Part shown: in pieces, positions 7,111 through 12,912 of the stretch
Numbering within the stretch: the stretch's first letter is position 1
Layout of the letters: every line of letters begins with the position of its first letter
Origin: an uncultured Eubacteriales bacterium
Lineage (GTDB): Bacteria > Bacillota > Clostridia > Monoglobales > Monoglobaceae
Length of the DNA: 23,055 bases
Assembly: GCA_900550775.1 (NCBI GenBank)
Contig: URTH01000007.1
Coordinates: 1 to 23,055, forward strand
Direction of reading: 5' to 3'
Position numbers and translations under genes: made by a program
Notes under the pieces: generated by a model
Told to the model about the DNA's origin: nothing
The model's database searches: none
The model's input: the letters and a program-made list of their open reading frames with translations, nothing else

Positions 7111-8772
7111 TCACAAAATATAATCATCAGACATAATAACCTCCTCCAAATTGACATAGGTATCACAAATCGCGCGGCTATGTGCCGTAATCATGGCAGC
7201 GGCCGGGTCGATGCGCTGGGTAGTTTTCGATTTGTCCGGCTTGATGTTTCCGTTGGAATCCGTCACCGCAACAACATTGGAAATCGCCCATCTTAAAACC
7301 GGGTCATCAAAATGAATCAGCTTGCCCTGGATCGCAAGCCGCTCCACGTCTTTCATCGGTTCCGACAAGGTATAGACTCCCTGGCGCACTTCCACACAGG
7401 TAAATCCCTCGTTTTCCATCCGCTGGCCGAACTCGGTCGCATTCCATGGGTCATAGTCAATCTCTACAATGTTGTACTTTTTCGCAAGGGATAAAATATA
7501 CTCAATAATCCATTGCTGTTCGATGACTTCACCCGGTATTGCCGTTAAATATCCTTTGCGCACCCATGCGGAATACGGTACATTGTCTTTATGCTCCTTT
7601 TCAATCATGGTTGCCTCCGGGATGAAACTGTGATGCAGCACAGCATAATACCCGTTTTCTAAAGGAAAAACCAGCGCAACAGAGGTCAAATCCAGCTTTG
7701 CGGACAAATCCACACCGACATAGCAGCGTTTAAACGATAAATCCACATCGATCCCCTGCCCGCTCCGGTTCCACTTATCCATGTTCATCCACTTTACAGA
7801 GGACGAAACCCACATATTCATGTGTTTACATGCAAACTGGTTATATGCCGCCGGGATTTCCTTTGCTTGCTTGGCTTTGATTTTCAGATCGTTCACTTTT
7901 ACCGATACGCCAAGATTCGGATTTGCCTTGATAAAATTCTTAGGGTCTAGGATATCGTCGCCATCATCCGGCTGTGCGATGTAAGCAAACAGTGTATCGT
8001 CCTCCAGCGTTCCTTCCAGAACTTTCATGGCGTATTCGTACCGCTCATGGCAGATCCCGTTTACATCAAACCCTGCTGTTGTAACCACCCAGATCAGCGG
8101 TTGCGACCGCGCCACGGTTCCGCCCTTTAGAATGTCGTATACGTCACGGGTTTTATGAGCGTGCAGCTCATCGATCAACCCAACATAAACATCCTTACCG
8201 TCAAGGGTTCCGGCCTCTTTGGAAACCGGCTCAAACTTTGACGCACTGGCCGGAACATTCATGTTATTGGTGAGTACGTTGATATACTGCTTCAGTTCCG
8301 GCGAACGCGCTACCATCTGCTTTGCGGTATCAAAGATGATTTTTGCCTGATCTCTGGATGTTGCGGCTGAATAGATCTCGGCGCCGCTTTCCCCGTCCAC
8401 CGTCATACAATAAAGCGCCGTGGATGCCGCGTCCGTTGATTTTCCGTTCTTTTTTCCGATTTGCTCATAGACCTCTGAAAACCGCCTAAGGTGATCGGAT
8501 TTTCTTTTCCATCCGAATACACATCCTTGCACAAAACATTGCCAAAGTTCCGGCGTGATCGGTTTGCCGGCACAATCTCCTTTGTAGTGATGACAAAGGT
8601 TATAAAATTCCAGTCTGATTTCCGCTGTTTTGGCATCGTAATAGTAGGGATAGCTTTTGTTTTTTGCCCTTTTAAGATCGTTAAGATGCCGCTGGCATGC
8701 AAGTTTTACCGGCCGTCCCGCTCCGATTTCTCCTGCGAGAATCATTTTTGCATACTTCGTTGCTCTATCCAT
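7111..8772 (-). CDS. terL: Terminase large subunit (TerL)
   Basis: A 553-aa packaging motor and nuclease of the Terminase_1 type. The ATPase half has a Walker A-like GKKNGKST at about residues 107-113 and a Walker B VYVGLIDE ending in Asp201-Glu202. The nuclease half shows acidic residues in YVGVDLSAKLDLTSVALV, EIDYDPWNA and RIDPAAAMITA. It overlaps the TerS stop by eight bases, has only a weak ribosome site, and is therefore probably translationally coupled. The length is typical. The Walker A departs slightly from the usual xxRKNGKS pattern in that KK replaces RK, which preserves charge. Confidence 0.95.
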   Translation of the reverse strand: MDRATKYAKMILAGEIGAGRPVKLACQRHLNDLKRAKNKSYPYYYDAKTAEIRLEFYNLCHHYKGDCAGKPITPELWQCFVQGCVFGWKRKSDHLRRFSEVYEQIGKKNGKSTDAASTALYCMTVDGESGAEIYSAATSRDQAKIIFDTAKQMVARSPELKQYINVLTNNMNVPASASKFEPVSKEAGTLDGKDVYVGLIDELHAHKTRDVYDILKGGTVARSQPLIWVVTTAGFDVNGICHERYEYAMKVLEGTLEDDTLFAYIAQPDDGDDILDPKNFIKANPNLGVSVKVNDLKIKAKQAKEIPAAYNQFACKHMNMWVSSSVKWMNMDKWNRSGQGIDVDLSFKRCYVGVDLSAKLDLTSVALVFPLENGYYAVLHHSFIPEATMIEKEHKDNVPYSAWVRKGYLTAIPGEVIEQQWIIEYILSLAKKYNIVEIDYDPWNATEFGQRMENEGFTCVEVRQGVYTLSEPMKDVERLAIQGKLIHFDDPVLRWAISNVVAVTDSNGNIKPDKSKTTQRIDPAAAMITAHSRAICDTYVNLEEVIMSDDYIL

Positions 8773-9253
8773 GATGATTTCTGGCTTCTTTCATTAGTGT
8801 AAGCAGCGGATTTTCCTGTTCCTCAAACTGTTCGGCGGACAAATTGCTCCTGGATGCCGGTGTTAATCCAAATTCCCTGCCGAATTTTAAAATATTTCCC
8901 ATCGCGGTATTGGCAATTCCAACCGCCGGAGCCTGTAGCTCATACCCCTTTGGCGATACCATAATCATACCGTCAGCGCGCTTTTGTTTTTCTGCTAAAA
9001 TCCAGGTGTCTACACTTTGGCAATAGGCGCAGAGCGCCATATAATCCGCGCCTGTAAAAAGACCGTTTCGTTTCAGCATCGGCAACACGCGCTTCCATTC
9101 TTTTTTGGCGTAACTGCCAAGCCATGGCGGCGGCGTTTCCCACTCTTCCGAAATCGGCATCTTCGGTTCGTTTTGGTTCAGGCTTCTTTTTCCCGGATTC
9201 CCCTGAAGCACCTTAAGCGCTGTCGGTGTCCCGGTCGGTCCCCTTTTTCCCAT
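8765..9253 (-). CDS. terS: Terminase small subunit, P27 family (TerS)
   Basis: A 162-aa DNA-recognition subunit of the packaging terminase. The N-terminus MGKRGPTGTPTALKVLQGNPGK is diagnostic of the P27 family. It is followed by PPWLGSYAKKEWKRVLPML, LFTGADYMALCAYCQS and a C-terminal GLTPASRSNL segment. ATG 9253 has a GGAGGCGATAAAACG ribosome site. It pairs with TerL immediately downstream, and an HNH endonuclease lies two genes upstream, a combination linked to cos-type packaging in other phages. Confidence 0.94.
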   Translation of the reverse strand: MGKRGPTGTPTALKVLQGNPGKRSLNQNEPKMPISEEWETPPPWLGSYAKKEWKRVLPMLKRNGLFTGADYMALCAYCQSVDTWILAEKQKRADGMIMVSPKGYELQAPAVGIANTAMGNILKFGREFGLTPASRSNLSAEQFEEQENPLLTLMKEARNHHG

Positions 9254-9267
9254 CGTTTTATCGCCTC

Positions 9268-9543
9268 CTATTCGTCATCGCCGTGCCGAAGATGTTCGAT
9301 CATCCAATCGATTCCCATTGGCATCTTTCCGCCAACCCCAATCTCCTCACGGTTCTCGTGATAATGCAGCGCAAGCCGCACCGCGGCGAGCGCATATAAC
9401 GCATTTTCGTTTTGTTCCGGGATGCCGGTGCGCCGCAGCGTTTCTTTCGCGGCGTCAATCTCTGATGCAATGAGGCTATCCTCATCATTTCCGTCAATCT
9501 TTCCGTATTGCTTCACCGCTTTTACATAATCATCCATTTTCAT
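9268..9543 (-). CDS. gp6-like head-tail connector protein
   Basis: A 91-aa mostly helical protein with IDAAKETLRRTGIP, then NALYALAAVRLALHYHENRE, and a closing MGIDWMIEHLRHG. This pattern is that of gp6-like connectors, which form a ring under the portal. ATG 9543 follows AAAGGGGTGGTAAAA; a longer frame to 9678 runs through the cos-like region and looks non-coding. In most HK97-type phages this gene follows the capsid. Here it lies between HNH and TerS, and no second connector is seen after the capsid, so this one probably fills that role. Confidence 0.75.
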   Translation of the reverse strand: MKMDDYVKAVKQYGKIDGNDEDSLIASEIDAAKETLRRTGIPEQNENALYALAAVRLALHYHENREEIGVGGKMPMGIDWMIEHLRHGDDE

Positions 9544-9698
9544 TTTTACCACCCCTTTGTGATTTCGGCCGCTCCTAACCCCACCCTCAAAACTTGCGCT
9601 GCCGCACAAATGATTTAAGCGGCGGTCTGGAGCGTCCTTGTAATTTTTTTGACCCCCTGGGGGGTATAAAGAAAACACACAAGGAAAGCCCCTGTGTG
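9544..9698. other. Non-coding stretch between HNH and connector genes; candidate cos site
   Basis: About 155 bases without a gene. It contains a near-perfect GC palindrome CCCCC-T-GGGGG at 9653-9663, flanked by a T-rich tract (A7 on the minus strand) and GC-rich short inverted segments. A stretch like this beside HNH and TerS genes is where cohesive ends sit in several HNH-bearing phages. The function is inferred from position and symmetry only. Confidence 0.35.
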
Positions 9699-10061
9699 CT
9701 AGTTATATTTTGCGTGACACTGATTGCAGAGAGGACGCAGATTGCTTTGATCTAAAGCCAATTCCGGGAACTCTCGCAGCGGCTTTACATGGTGTACCAT
9801 GTCCGCAGTCTTTACTGTCCCTTGCGCCAAGCAATCCTGGCACAATCCATAGTGTGCGGCAATCGAAAGCGCCCTTGCTTTTTGCCACTGTTTTGATTTG
9901 TAAAAAGCAGCAGATTTCGCATCTCGATTTTTTCTGTCATAGCAGCGCTGCCGCTGTGCTTCTCGGTCTTGTTTTTCCTCTCTGTGCTTTTCGCAATAGG
10001 TTTCTCTTGTCAGGACATGGCATCCTATTTTTCGGCACTCTCGCATAGGTTTTTGATGCAT
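9699..10061 (-). CDS. HNH endonuclease (terminase-associated)
   Basis: A 120-aa HNH nuclease. The N-terminal zinc-binding part (MRECRKIGCHVLTRETYCEKH) and a basic linker lead to the nuclease core. The core is AADY-like GLCQDC, then MVHHVKPL (the catalytic H pair), and SNLRPLCNQCHAKYN with the C..C zinc knuckle and final N/H residues. ATG 10061 follows GGGGAGAA; upstream ATGs in the same frame lack context. In HK97 and relatives such an HNH protein works with TerL to cut cos. Order here is HNH, connector, TerS, TerL. Confidence 0.9.
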   Translation of the reverse strand: MHQKPMRECRKIGCHVLTRETYCEKHREEKQDREAQRQRCYDRKNRDAKSAAFYKSKQWQKARALSIAAHYGLCQDCLAQGTVKTADMVHHVKPLREFPELALDQSNLRPLCNQCHAKYN

Positions 10062-10206
10062 TTTTGCATTTCTCCCCTTGATTTGTGACATAACCATAAT
10101 ATATATTGTGTTTGTGTTTTAAAATCCTTGTCTGTACCTTGCGCCACAAGGGCTATCGCGGTTTTTAAAACAGCCTTCCAAACATTCCCCCATTATGTTT
10201 ATGTTG
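10062..10206. other. Intergenic stretch between recombinase and HNH genes
   Basis: No gene seen. It holds a small inverted repeat CCTTG-CGCCA-CAAGG at 10137-10151 flanked on both sides by TTTTAAAA-type palindromes. The arrangement could be a recombinase core site, because it is immediately downstream of the recombinase gene, but it is too short and degenerate to assert this. Confidence 0.3.
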
Positions 10207-10749
10207 TTAAATTTTAAAGTTTATCATGGCCTGTGTGACACGCTCCTTGGTGACGCCGATATAAGTCAATGTGTCGCGCTCTGCGGAATGGTTCAGCCAC
10301 ACTTTTATGGTCGCCAAATCCTTTGTCGCACGGTAATAATGATAGGCGCATGTTTTGCGCATACTATGGGTGCCAAGGTTTAATCCGTAGCGCTCTCCGA
10401 TTTTATGGATGACCTCCCAGGCCATTCTTCGGGAAAGCGGTTTAAACTCATTATCCCTTGCCGGGATAAGCGCCTCTTGCGGATCTCTTCCTTCACAATA
10501 ATATTTTAGCGCCTTTCTCAATTCCGGAGAGAATGCGATCGTGATCTCTTTCCCGGTTTTGCTCTGGCAGAAAGTATGCGTTTTCTTATTGGCTACATCG
10601 CCAACACGCAGTTTTAGTATTTCGTTAATACGCAGCGCCAGCAAAGTACCCATAAGAAACATGATGTAATACTTTTCGTTCCACTGATATAAATCACTTT
10701 TGATTTTATGGTAAATTGCCTTATCGCGAATTGGTTCTACTGATACCAC
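10207..10749 (-). CDS. Compact tyrosine recombinase (integrase-like, catalytic domain only)
   Basis: A 180-aa tyrosine recombinase. The catalytic set is visible: Arg40 in LLALRINEILKLR, Lys64/67 in SKTGK, His128-x-x-Arg131 in THSMRKT, His154 in LNHS and the nucleophile Tyr163 in TLTYIG. The start is GTG 10749 with GGGAGGTG five bases upstream. There is no N-terminal arm-binding domain and little room for a core-binding domain. It is the first gene of the late operon rather than being at a prophage end, so a role in concatemer/dimer resolution or a late switch is as plausible as integration. A longer frame to 10896 overlaps a terminator-like hairpin. Confidence 0.88.
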   Translation of the reverse strand: MVSVEPIRDKAIYHKIKSDLYQWNEKYYIMFLMGTLLALRINEILKLRVGDVANKKTHTFCQSKTGKEITIAFSPELRKALKYYCEGRDPQEALIPARDNEFKPLSRRMAWEVIHKIGERYGLNLGTHSMRKTCAYHYYRATKDLATIKVWLNHSAERDTLTYIGVTKERVTQAMINFKI

Positions 10750-10826
10750 ATTCTCACCTCCCATATATTCCCTGCGCCCCGCCCCGCGCGAATTGTCCGG
10801 AATATTCTTTTCCCGTATCATCCAAT

Positions 10827-10856
10827 AAAAAAGCGTCCCCGAAATCGGAAACGCTT
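10827..10856 (-). terminator. Terminator-like hairpin in the late-operon leader
   Basis: On the minus strand a 10-bp stem (AAGCGTTTCC with GGGGACGCTT, two G-T wobbles) encloses a 6-nt loop and is followed by TTTT. It is downstream of the candidate late promoter and upstream of the recombinase start, so it could act as an attenuator or stop early read-through. Confidence 0.65.
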
Positions 10857-10907
10857 CCCGCGCCGCACAAATGCCCTGCACCACCGCGGTTTTCATATTG
10901 TATTTGC

Positions 10908-10944
10908 ATTATACACTATATCACAGACCCAACCGGAAGTTCAA
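10908..10944 (-). promoter_or_regulatory. Candidate late-operon promoter
   Basis: On the minus strand TTGAAC (10944-10939) is followed after 18 bases by TATAGT (10920-10915), with a second -10-like TATAAT at 10913-10908. The -35 element is weak and lies within the first two units of the 10-bp repeat array, as expected for an activator-dependent promoter. The evidence is pattern only. Confidence 0.45.
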
Positions 10945-11040
10945 GGAAGTTTTTGGAACTTTCCGGAACTTTTTGGAACAAAACGGAAGTAAACGGAACT
11001 TTCCGGAACTTTCCGGAAGTAAGAGGAAGTAAGAGGAAGT
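10931..11040. repeat. Array of eleven 10-bp units, NNNNGGAA(G/C)T
   Basis: Eleven back-to-back 10-bp units occupy 10931-11040. Each has GGAA at the same position, followed by GT or CT in ten of eleven units (one has CA). The four variable bases are drawn mostly from TTCC, AAGA, AAAC, TTTT. No stop-free frame here looks like a protein, and 10 is not a multiple of 3, so the periodicity is not codon-driven. Spacing of one helical turn would place every GGAA on one DNA face. It lies between divergent promoter candidates. A half-turn-shifted GGAAGT at 11060-11065 follows. Confidence 0.9.
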
Positions 11041-11097
11041 AGAAGAAACGAGAGAAAGAGGAAGTAGGAAAAAAAGAAATAAATTTCAAAAAAACGC

Positions 11098-11126
11098 TTG
11101 ACATATGTGTACACATATGATATAAT
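11098..11126 (+). promoter_or_regulatory. Consensus sigma-A promoter of the plus-strand unit
   Basis: TTGACA (11098-11103), exactly 17 bases, then TATAAT (11121-11126): a perfect consensus promoter. It is followed 32 bases later by a start codon with a strong ribosome site. An unregulated promoter this strong would be unusual in a phage; the spacer contains an operator-like palindrome. Confidence 0.92.
11102..11119. promoter_or_regulatory. 18-bp perfect palindromic operator candidate
   Basis: CATATGTGTACACATATG is a perfect 18-bp palindrome that fills almost the whole spacer between -35 and -10 and overlaps the end of the -35. A dimeric repressor bound here would block RNA polymerase. The ribbon-helix-helix protein encoded by the same unit is a candidate ligand. 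Confidence 0.8.
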
Positions 11127-11157
11127 AAATACATCAAATGAAGAAAGGAGGCGTAAG

Positions 11158-11256
11158 ATGTGGGATAAAATAAAGGAAACGGCGATCATCTTATATTACA
11201 TACTGAGCGGCATACTCGTAATGCTAAAGATCATCGACCGTTTCCATAGAAAGTGA
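11158..11256 (+). CDS. 32-aa hydrophobic peptide, possible type I toxin
   Basis: An ATG at 11158 follows a strong AAAGGAGGCGTAAG site, six bases after the AGGAGG core. The peptide starts MWDKIKETAIILYYILSG, continues with a second hydrophobic half, and ends with charged residues DRFHRK. Residues about 9-26 can form one membrane helix. Its size, single helix and charged tail resemble membrane-acting toxins of type I toxin-antitoxin loci. The coding strand contains a long inverted repeat (11175-11190 with 11229-11245) that could fold the mRNA, and an antisense promoter lies just downstream. I do not recognise a specific family, so the toxin role is inference. Confidence 0.7.
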   Translation: MWDKIKETAIILYYILSGILVMLKIIDRFHRK

Positions 11257-11282
11257 ACAGAGGGCGAAAGCCCTCTCTCACT
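11252..11282. other. Hairpin overlapping the peptide stop codon
   Basis: Plus strand: AGTGA pairs with TCACT, then, after a small internal loop, AGAGGGC pairs with GCCCTCT around a GAAA tetraloop. The stop codon of the 32-aa peptide lies in the outer stem. It lacks a good T-run for the plus strand, so it may be a weak terminator. On the minus strand it would be the 5' stem-loop of an antisense transcript. Confidence 0.7.
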
Positions 11283-11288
11283 TACTTT

Positions 11289-11317
11289 ATTGTACCACAT
11301 CAATTTATGATGGTCAA
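11289..11317 (-). promoter_or_regulatory. Antisense promoter facing the 32-aa peptide gene
   Basis: On the minus strand TTGACC (11317-11312), 17 bases, TACAAT (11294-11289): close to consensus. Transcripts would begin near 11282 and run back through the peptide gene. No minus-strand gene starts nearby, so a regulatory antisense RNA is the simplest product. Confidence 0.65.
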
Positions 11318-11495
11318 GTTTTTTAAACGATACGGAAGCGCCGTTACATCGGCCATATTGTTTTTATTATTACTGGCGGACACCGATTTTAACGCAATCC
11401 CAAAATATCGGATATTTACGCTTTTTCTCGCCGGCATCGTAGTTATTCTTACTGCGATAGAGGTCATTACAAGGAGGGGAAACGATGGCAAGTAA
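11307..11495 (+). CDS. Small two-helix membrane protein (uncertain start)
   Basis: From ATG 11307 the frame gives a 62-aa protein with two hydrophobic segments (GSAVTSAILFLLLLAD, then FTLFLAGIVVILTAIEVI), a short connecting loop and a basic end (RRGNDGK). I do not recognise a family. Neither the ATG at 11307 nor the GTG at 11253, which overlaps the peptide stop as GTGA, has a convincing ribosome site. The end overlaps the start of the ribbon-helix-helix gene and contains its ribosome site, which supports coupled translation. It could be a holin-like or immunity-type membrane protein; this is speculative. Confidence 0.5.
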   Translation: MMVKFFKRYGSAVTSAILFLLLLADTDFNAIPKYRIFTLFLAGIVVILTAIEVITRRGNDGK

Positions 11496-11664
11496 TACAT
11501 CATCCAAGGTAATCCAGCGGTACAAAAACAAAGTCTATAAAAGGGTTGTTGCCGATCTCCCAAAGGATTTGGTTGCGAGCTGGGAAGAAAGGCTGAAAGC
11601 CGACCAAATCAGCAAGTCCGAATTTATACGCAATGCAATAAAACAGTATCTAGACGGGGAATGA
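11485..11664 (+). CDS. Ribbon-helix-helix (CopG/Arc-type) DNA-binding protein
   Basis: A 59-aa protein from ATG 11485 behind AAGGAGGGGAAACG. A basic N-terminal arm (KVIQRYKNKVYKR) leads into a beta strand (RVVADLP), helix 1 (LVASWEERLKAD), the SKSEFIRNAI turn-helix and a short tail. This is the usual ribbon-helix-helix layout. Such dimers bind palindromes or tandem short repeats in the major groove. It is the last gene of the plus-strand unit and its stop codon lies in the loop of the terminator. The 18-bp palindrome and the 10-bp array are both plausible targets. Confidence 0.8.
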   Translation: MASNTSSKVIQRYKNKVYKRVVADLPKDLVASWEERLKADQISKSEFIRNAIKQYLDGE

Positions 11665-12081
11665 CCCCGTCTTTTTGATTCCGCGCTCCAGTTCGCGAAC
11701 CGCCCGGCTATTGAGTTCTTCCCTTGCCCACTTCTCACATACGCCTAGGACCTCGGCCACAGCCTCCCAGCTTTTCCCCTCTATATACTTCAATTGTAAC
11801 AGAGATCGACTTCTGGGCGATTGCACAGTCTTTATGGCATCAATGATTTTTTGCATCTCTTCCCGGATTTCCTCAATCTGCCGTGTCAGCCTGTCAATTT
11901 TATCGACATACTTGACATTCCGCGTTTCAGAGCCGTTTCCCCTTGATTGTTGCACTGCCATTTCCCGCCGATTGGATGTTTTCCATGCCGCATCCGCGAT
12001 TGCCTCCTTTTTTTCATCTTCCAGCTTATTGACAAGATTTTCATAGTAAATATACCCGCTTAACCATTCCTGTGTTATCAC
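11650..12081 (-). CDS. Sigma-like late transcription regulator (ArpU/RinA/DUF1492-type)
   Basis: A 143-aa protein. Residues 1-90 are helical and coiled-coil (TRQIEEIREEMQKIIDAI). Then comes LQLKYIEGKSWEAVAEVLGV, a helix-turn-helix like sigma-70 region 4, as in ArpU, RinA and DUF1492 phage regulators. These proteins activate late gene transcription. GTG 12081 has AGGAGGGGTCAAGA before it. As the last gene of the early operon, facing the late promoter, it is in the classic late-activator position. Its end is convergent with and overlaps the plus-strand unit by 15 bases. Confidence 0.85.
   Translation of the reverse strand: MITQEWLSGYIYYENLVNKLEDEKKEAIADAAWKTSNRREMAVQQSRGNGSETRNVKYVDKIDRLTRQIEEIREEMQKIIDAIKTVQSPRSRSLLQLKYIEGKSWEAVAEVLGVCEKWAREELNSRAVRELERGIKKTGSFPV
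11653..11676 (+). terminator. Intrinsic terminator of the plus-strand unit
   Basis: GACGGGG and CCCCGTC form a 7-bp perfect stem with a 5-nt loop, followed by TTTTT. It overlaps both the stop codon of the ribbon-helix-helix gene and the last codons of the convergent regulator gene. Only plus-strand transcripts would have the U-tract. Confidence 0.85.
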
Positions 12082-12106
12082 TCTTGACCCCTCCTAGAGA
12101 TATATC

Positions 12107-12325
12107 CTATCCTTTTGCCGTATGCTTTCTGTACCGCCGTTTTGGTTTCTCCTCCGGCGCGATCCGCGGATATCGCTTTTGTTTTTCTGCCCACTGCTGC
12201 GGCGTGATGTAAAAGCTGCACGATTCCGTGGCGCAGTACAGTTTCAGCAGGCAGTCGCATTTTGTCCCGGTATGATGCACGCAGTCGGTTCTGCCGGCGC
12301 GGATTGCCTTTACGTATTTTCTCAT
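12107..12325 (-). CDS. Small Cys-rich phage protein
   Basis: A 72-aa protein. It has Cys at DCVHH, KCDC, LYCATESCSFY: enough for a zinc site, probably CxC plus CxxxxC with His. A strongly basic C-terminus (KPKRRYRKHTAKG) could bind nucleic acid. ATG 12325 has AGGAGGCTGACAT before it and starts just after the stop of the preceding gene. The family is not recognised. Confidence 0.7.
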   Translation of the reverse strand: MRKYVKAIRAGRTDCVHHTGTKCDCLLKLYCATESCSFYITPQQWAEKQKRYPRIAPEEKPKRRYRKHTAKG

Positions 12326-12328
12326 ATG

Positions 12329-12472
12329 TCAGCCTCCTATGGTTACCGTTATGTTTAATATGGTGGCGGCCAGCCAATAAATCGCCATCCGCCAGTCCCT
12401 AAGGACGGCGTAGACAACCGCCGCCCAGAATTGCAGACTTATCAGCAGAACCGGAAATATGTATTCTGTCAT
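12329..12472 (-). CDS. Small membrane protein, 47 aa
   Basis: A short gene with ATG 12472 overlapping the MazG-like stop as ATGA and TGA at 12331-12329. The protein has two hydrophobic helices (YIFPVLLISLQFWAAVVYAV and MAIYWLAATILNITVTI) separated by a short charged turn, RDWR. It is continuous with the operon on both sides, which supports it as real. The function is not recognised; small two-helix membrane proteins of this type are frequent in phage early operons. Confidence 0.65.
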   Translation of the reverse strand: MTEYIFPVLLISLQFWAAVVYAVLRDWRMAIYWLAATILNITVTIGG

Positions 12473-12912
12473 TGATTTATCCTCTCTTTCAGACGTTCCA
12501 TTTTTGCCGTTTTGTAACGCTCGACCTCATCGGCGCAGTTGTTAATCATTTTAAGCTGTTCCAAACATATCTCAACATCCGCGATTTCTTCGGGGATATT
12601 GTTATCCTTGCCACGATGCTTTTTATTGATCGCCTGTATCAGTTCGGCACATTCTTCGATGCATTGGTTTTCTTGCGCTTCCTCGCCATAATATTCGATC
12701 GCTGCTTTGTGTATCTCATGCGTTCCAACCTTATCGTCCTCTACTATCTCTAAACATTCATTTTTCCAATTAATTACCTTCGATAGGTCGTATGACGAAA
12801 AGCCACTATGCCACTCATTATCAGATAAATCGTAATACATAATGCTATAGCAAGGATTTTTTGACTTACCAACTATTATCATAAAATCGGACACTTTAGT
12901 TTTGCAATTCAT
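12469..12912 (-). CDS. MazG-like protein with extra N-terminal domain
   Basis: A 147-aa protein. The C-terminal half has the MazG-like pattern ENQCIEECAELIQAINK followed by IPEEIADVEICLEQL, the two E-rich helices that bind metal in nucleotide pyrophosphohydrolases. The N-terminal 60 residues (SIMYYDLSDNEWHSGFSSYDLSKVINW) form a separate small domain seen as its own short protein in clostridial phages. ATG 12912 follows GGAGGAGATGGAAAA and overlaps the metallopeptidase stop as ATGA. The enzyme may clean dNTP pools or alarmones; this is not shown by the sequence. Confidence 0.75.
   Translation of the reverse strand: MNCKTKVSDFMIIVGKSKNPCYSIMYYDLSDNEWHSGFSSYDLSKVINWKNECLEIVEDDKVGTHEIHKAAIEYYGEEAQENQCIEECAELIQAINKKHRGKDNNIPEEIADVEICLEQLKMINNCADEVERYKTAKMERLKERINQ

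Noticed and set aside
10137..10151. Attachment core site for the recombinase
   Set aside because: A 5-bp inverted repeat is too little evidence; no host junction is visible in the window.
10931..11040. CRISPR array
   Set aside because: Units are 10 bp with no spacers and no cas genes nearby.
10941..11189. Minus-strand frame through the 10-bp array
   Set aside because: The sequence is Phe/Leu/Ser-rich noise produced by the repeats and the promoter; no ribosome site.
11300..11563. Minus-strand 87-codon frame opposite the membrane and ribbon-helix-helix genes
   Set aside because: No ribosome site, and it would run through the ribbon-helix-helix gene; an antisense RNA is a better reading of the minus-strand promoter here.
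12078..12377. Longer minus-strand frame overlapping the small Cys-rich gene
   Set aside because: The frame at 12107-12325 has a strong ribosome site and fits the operon; this one is its shadow.
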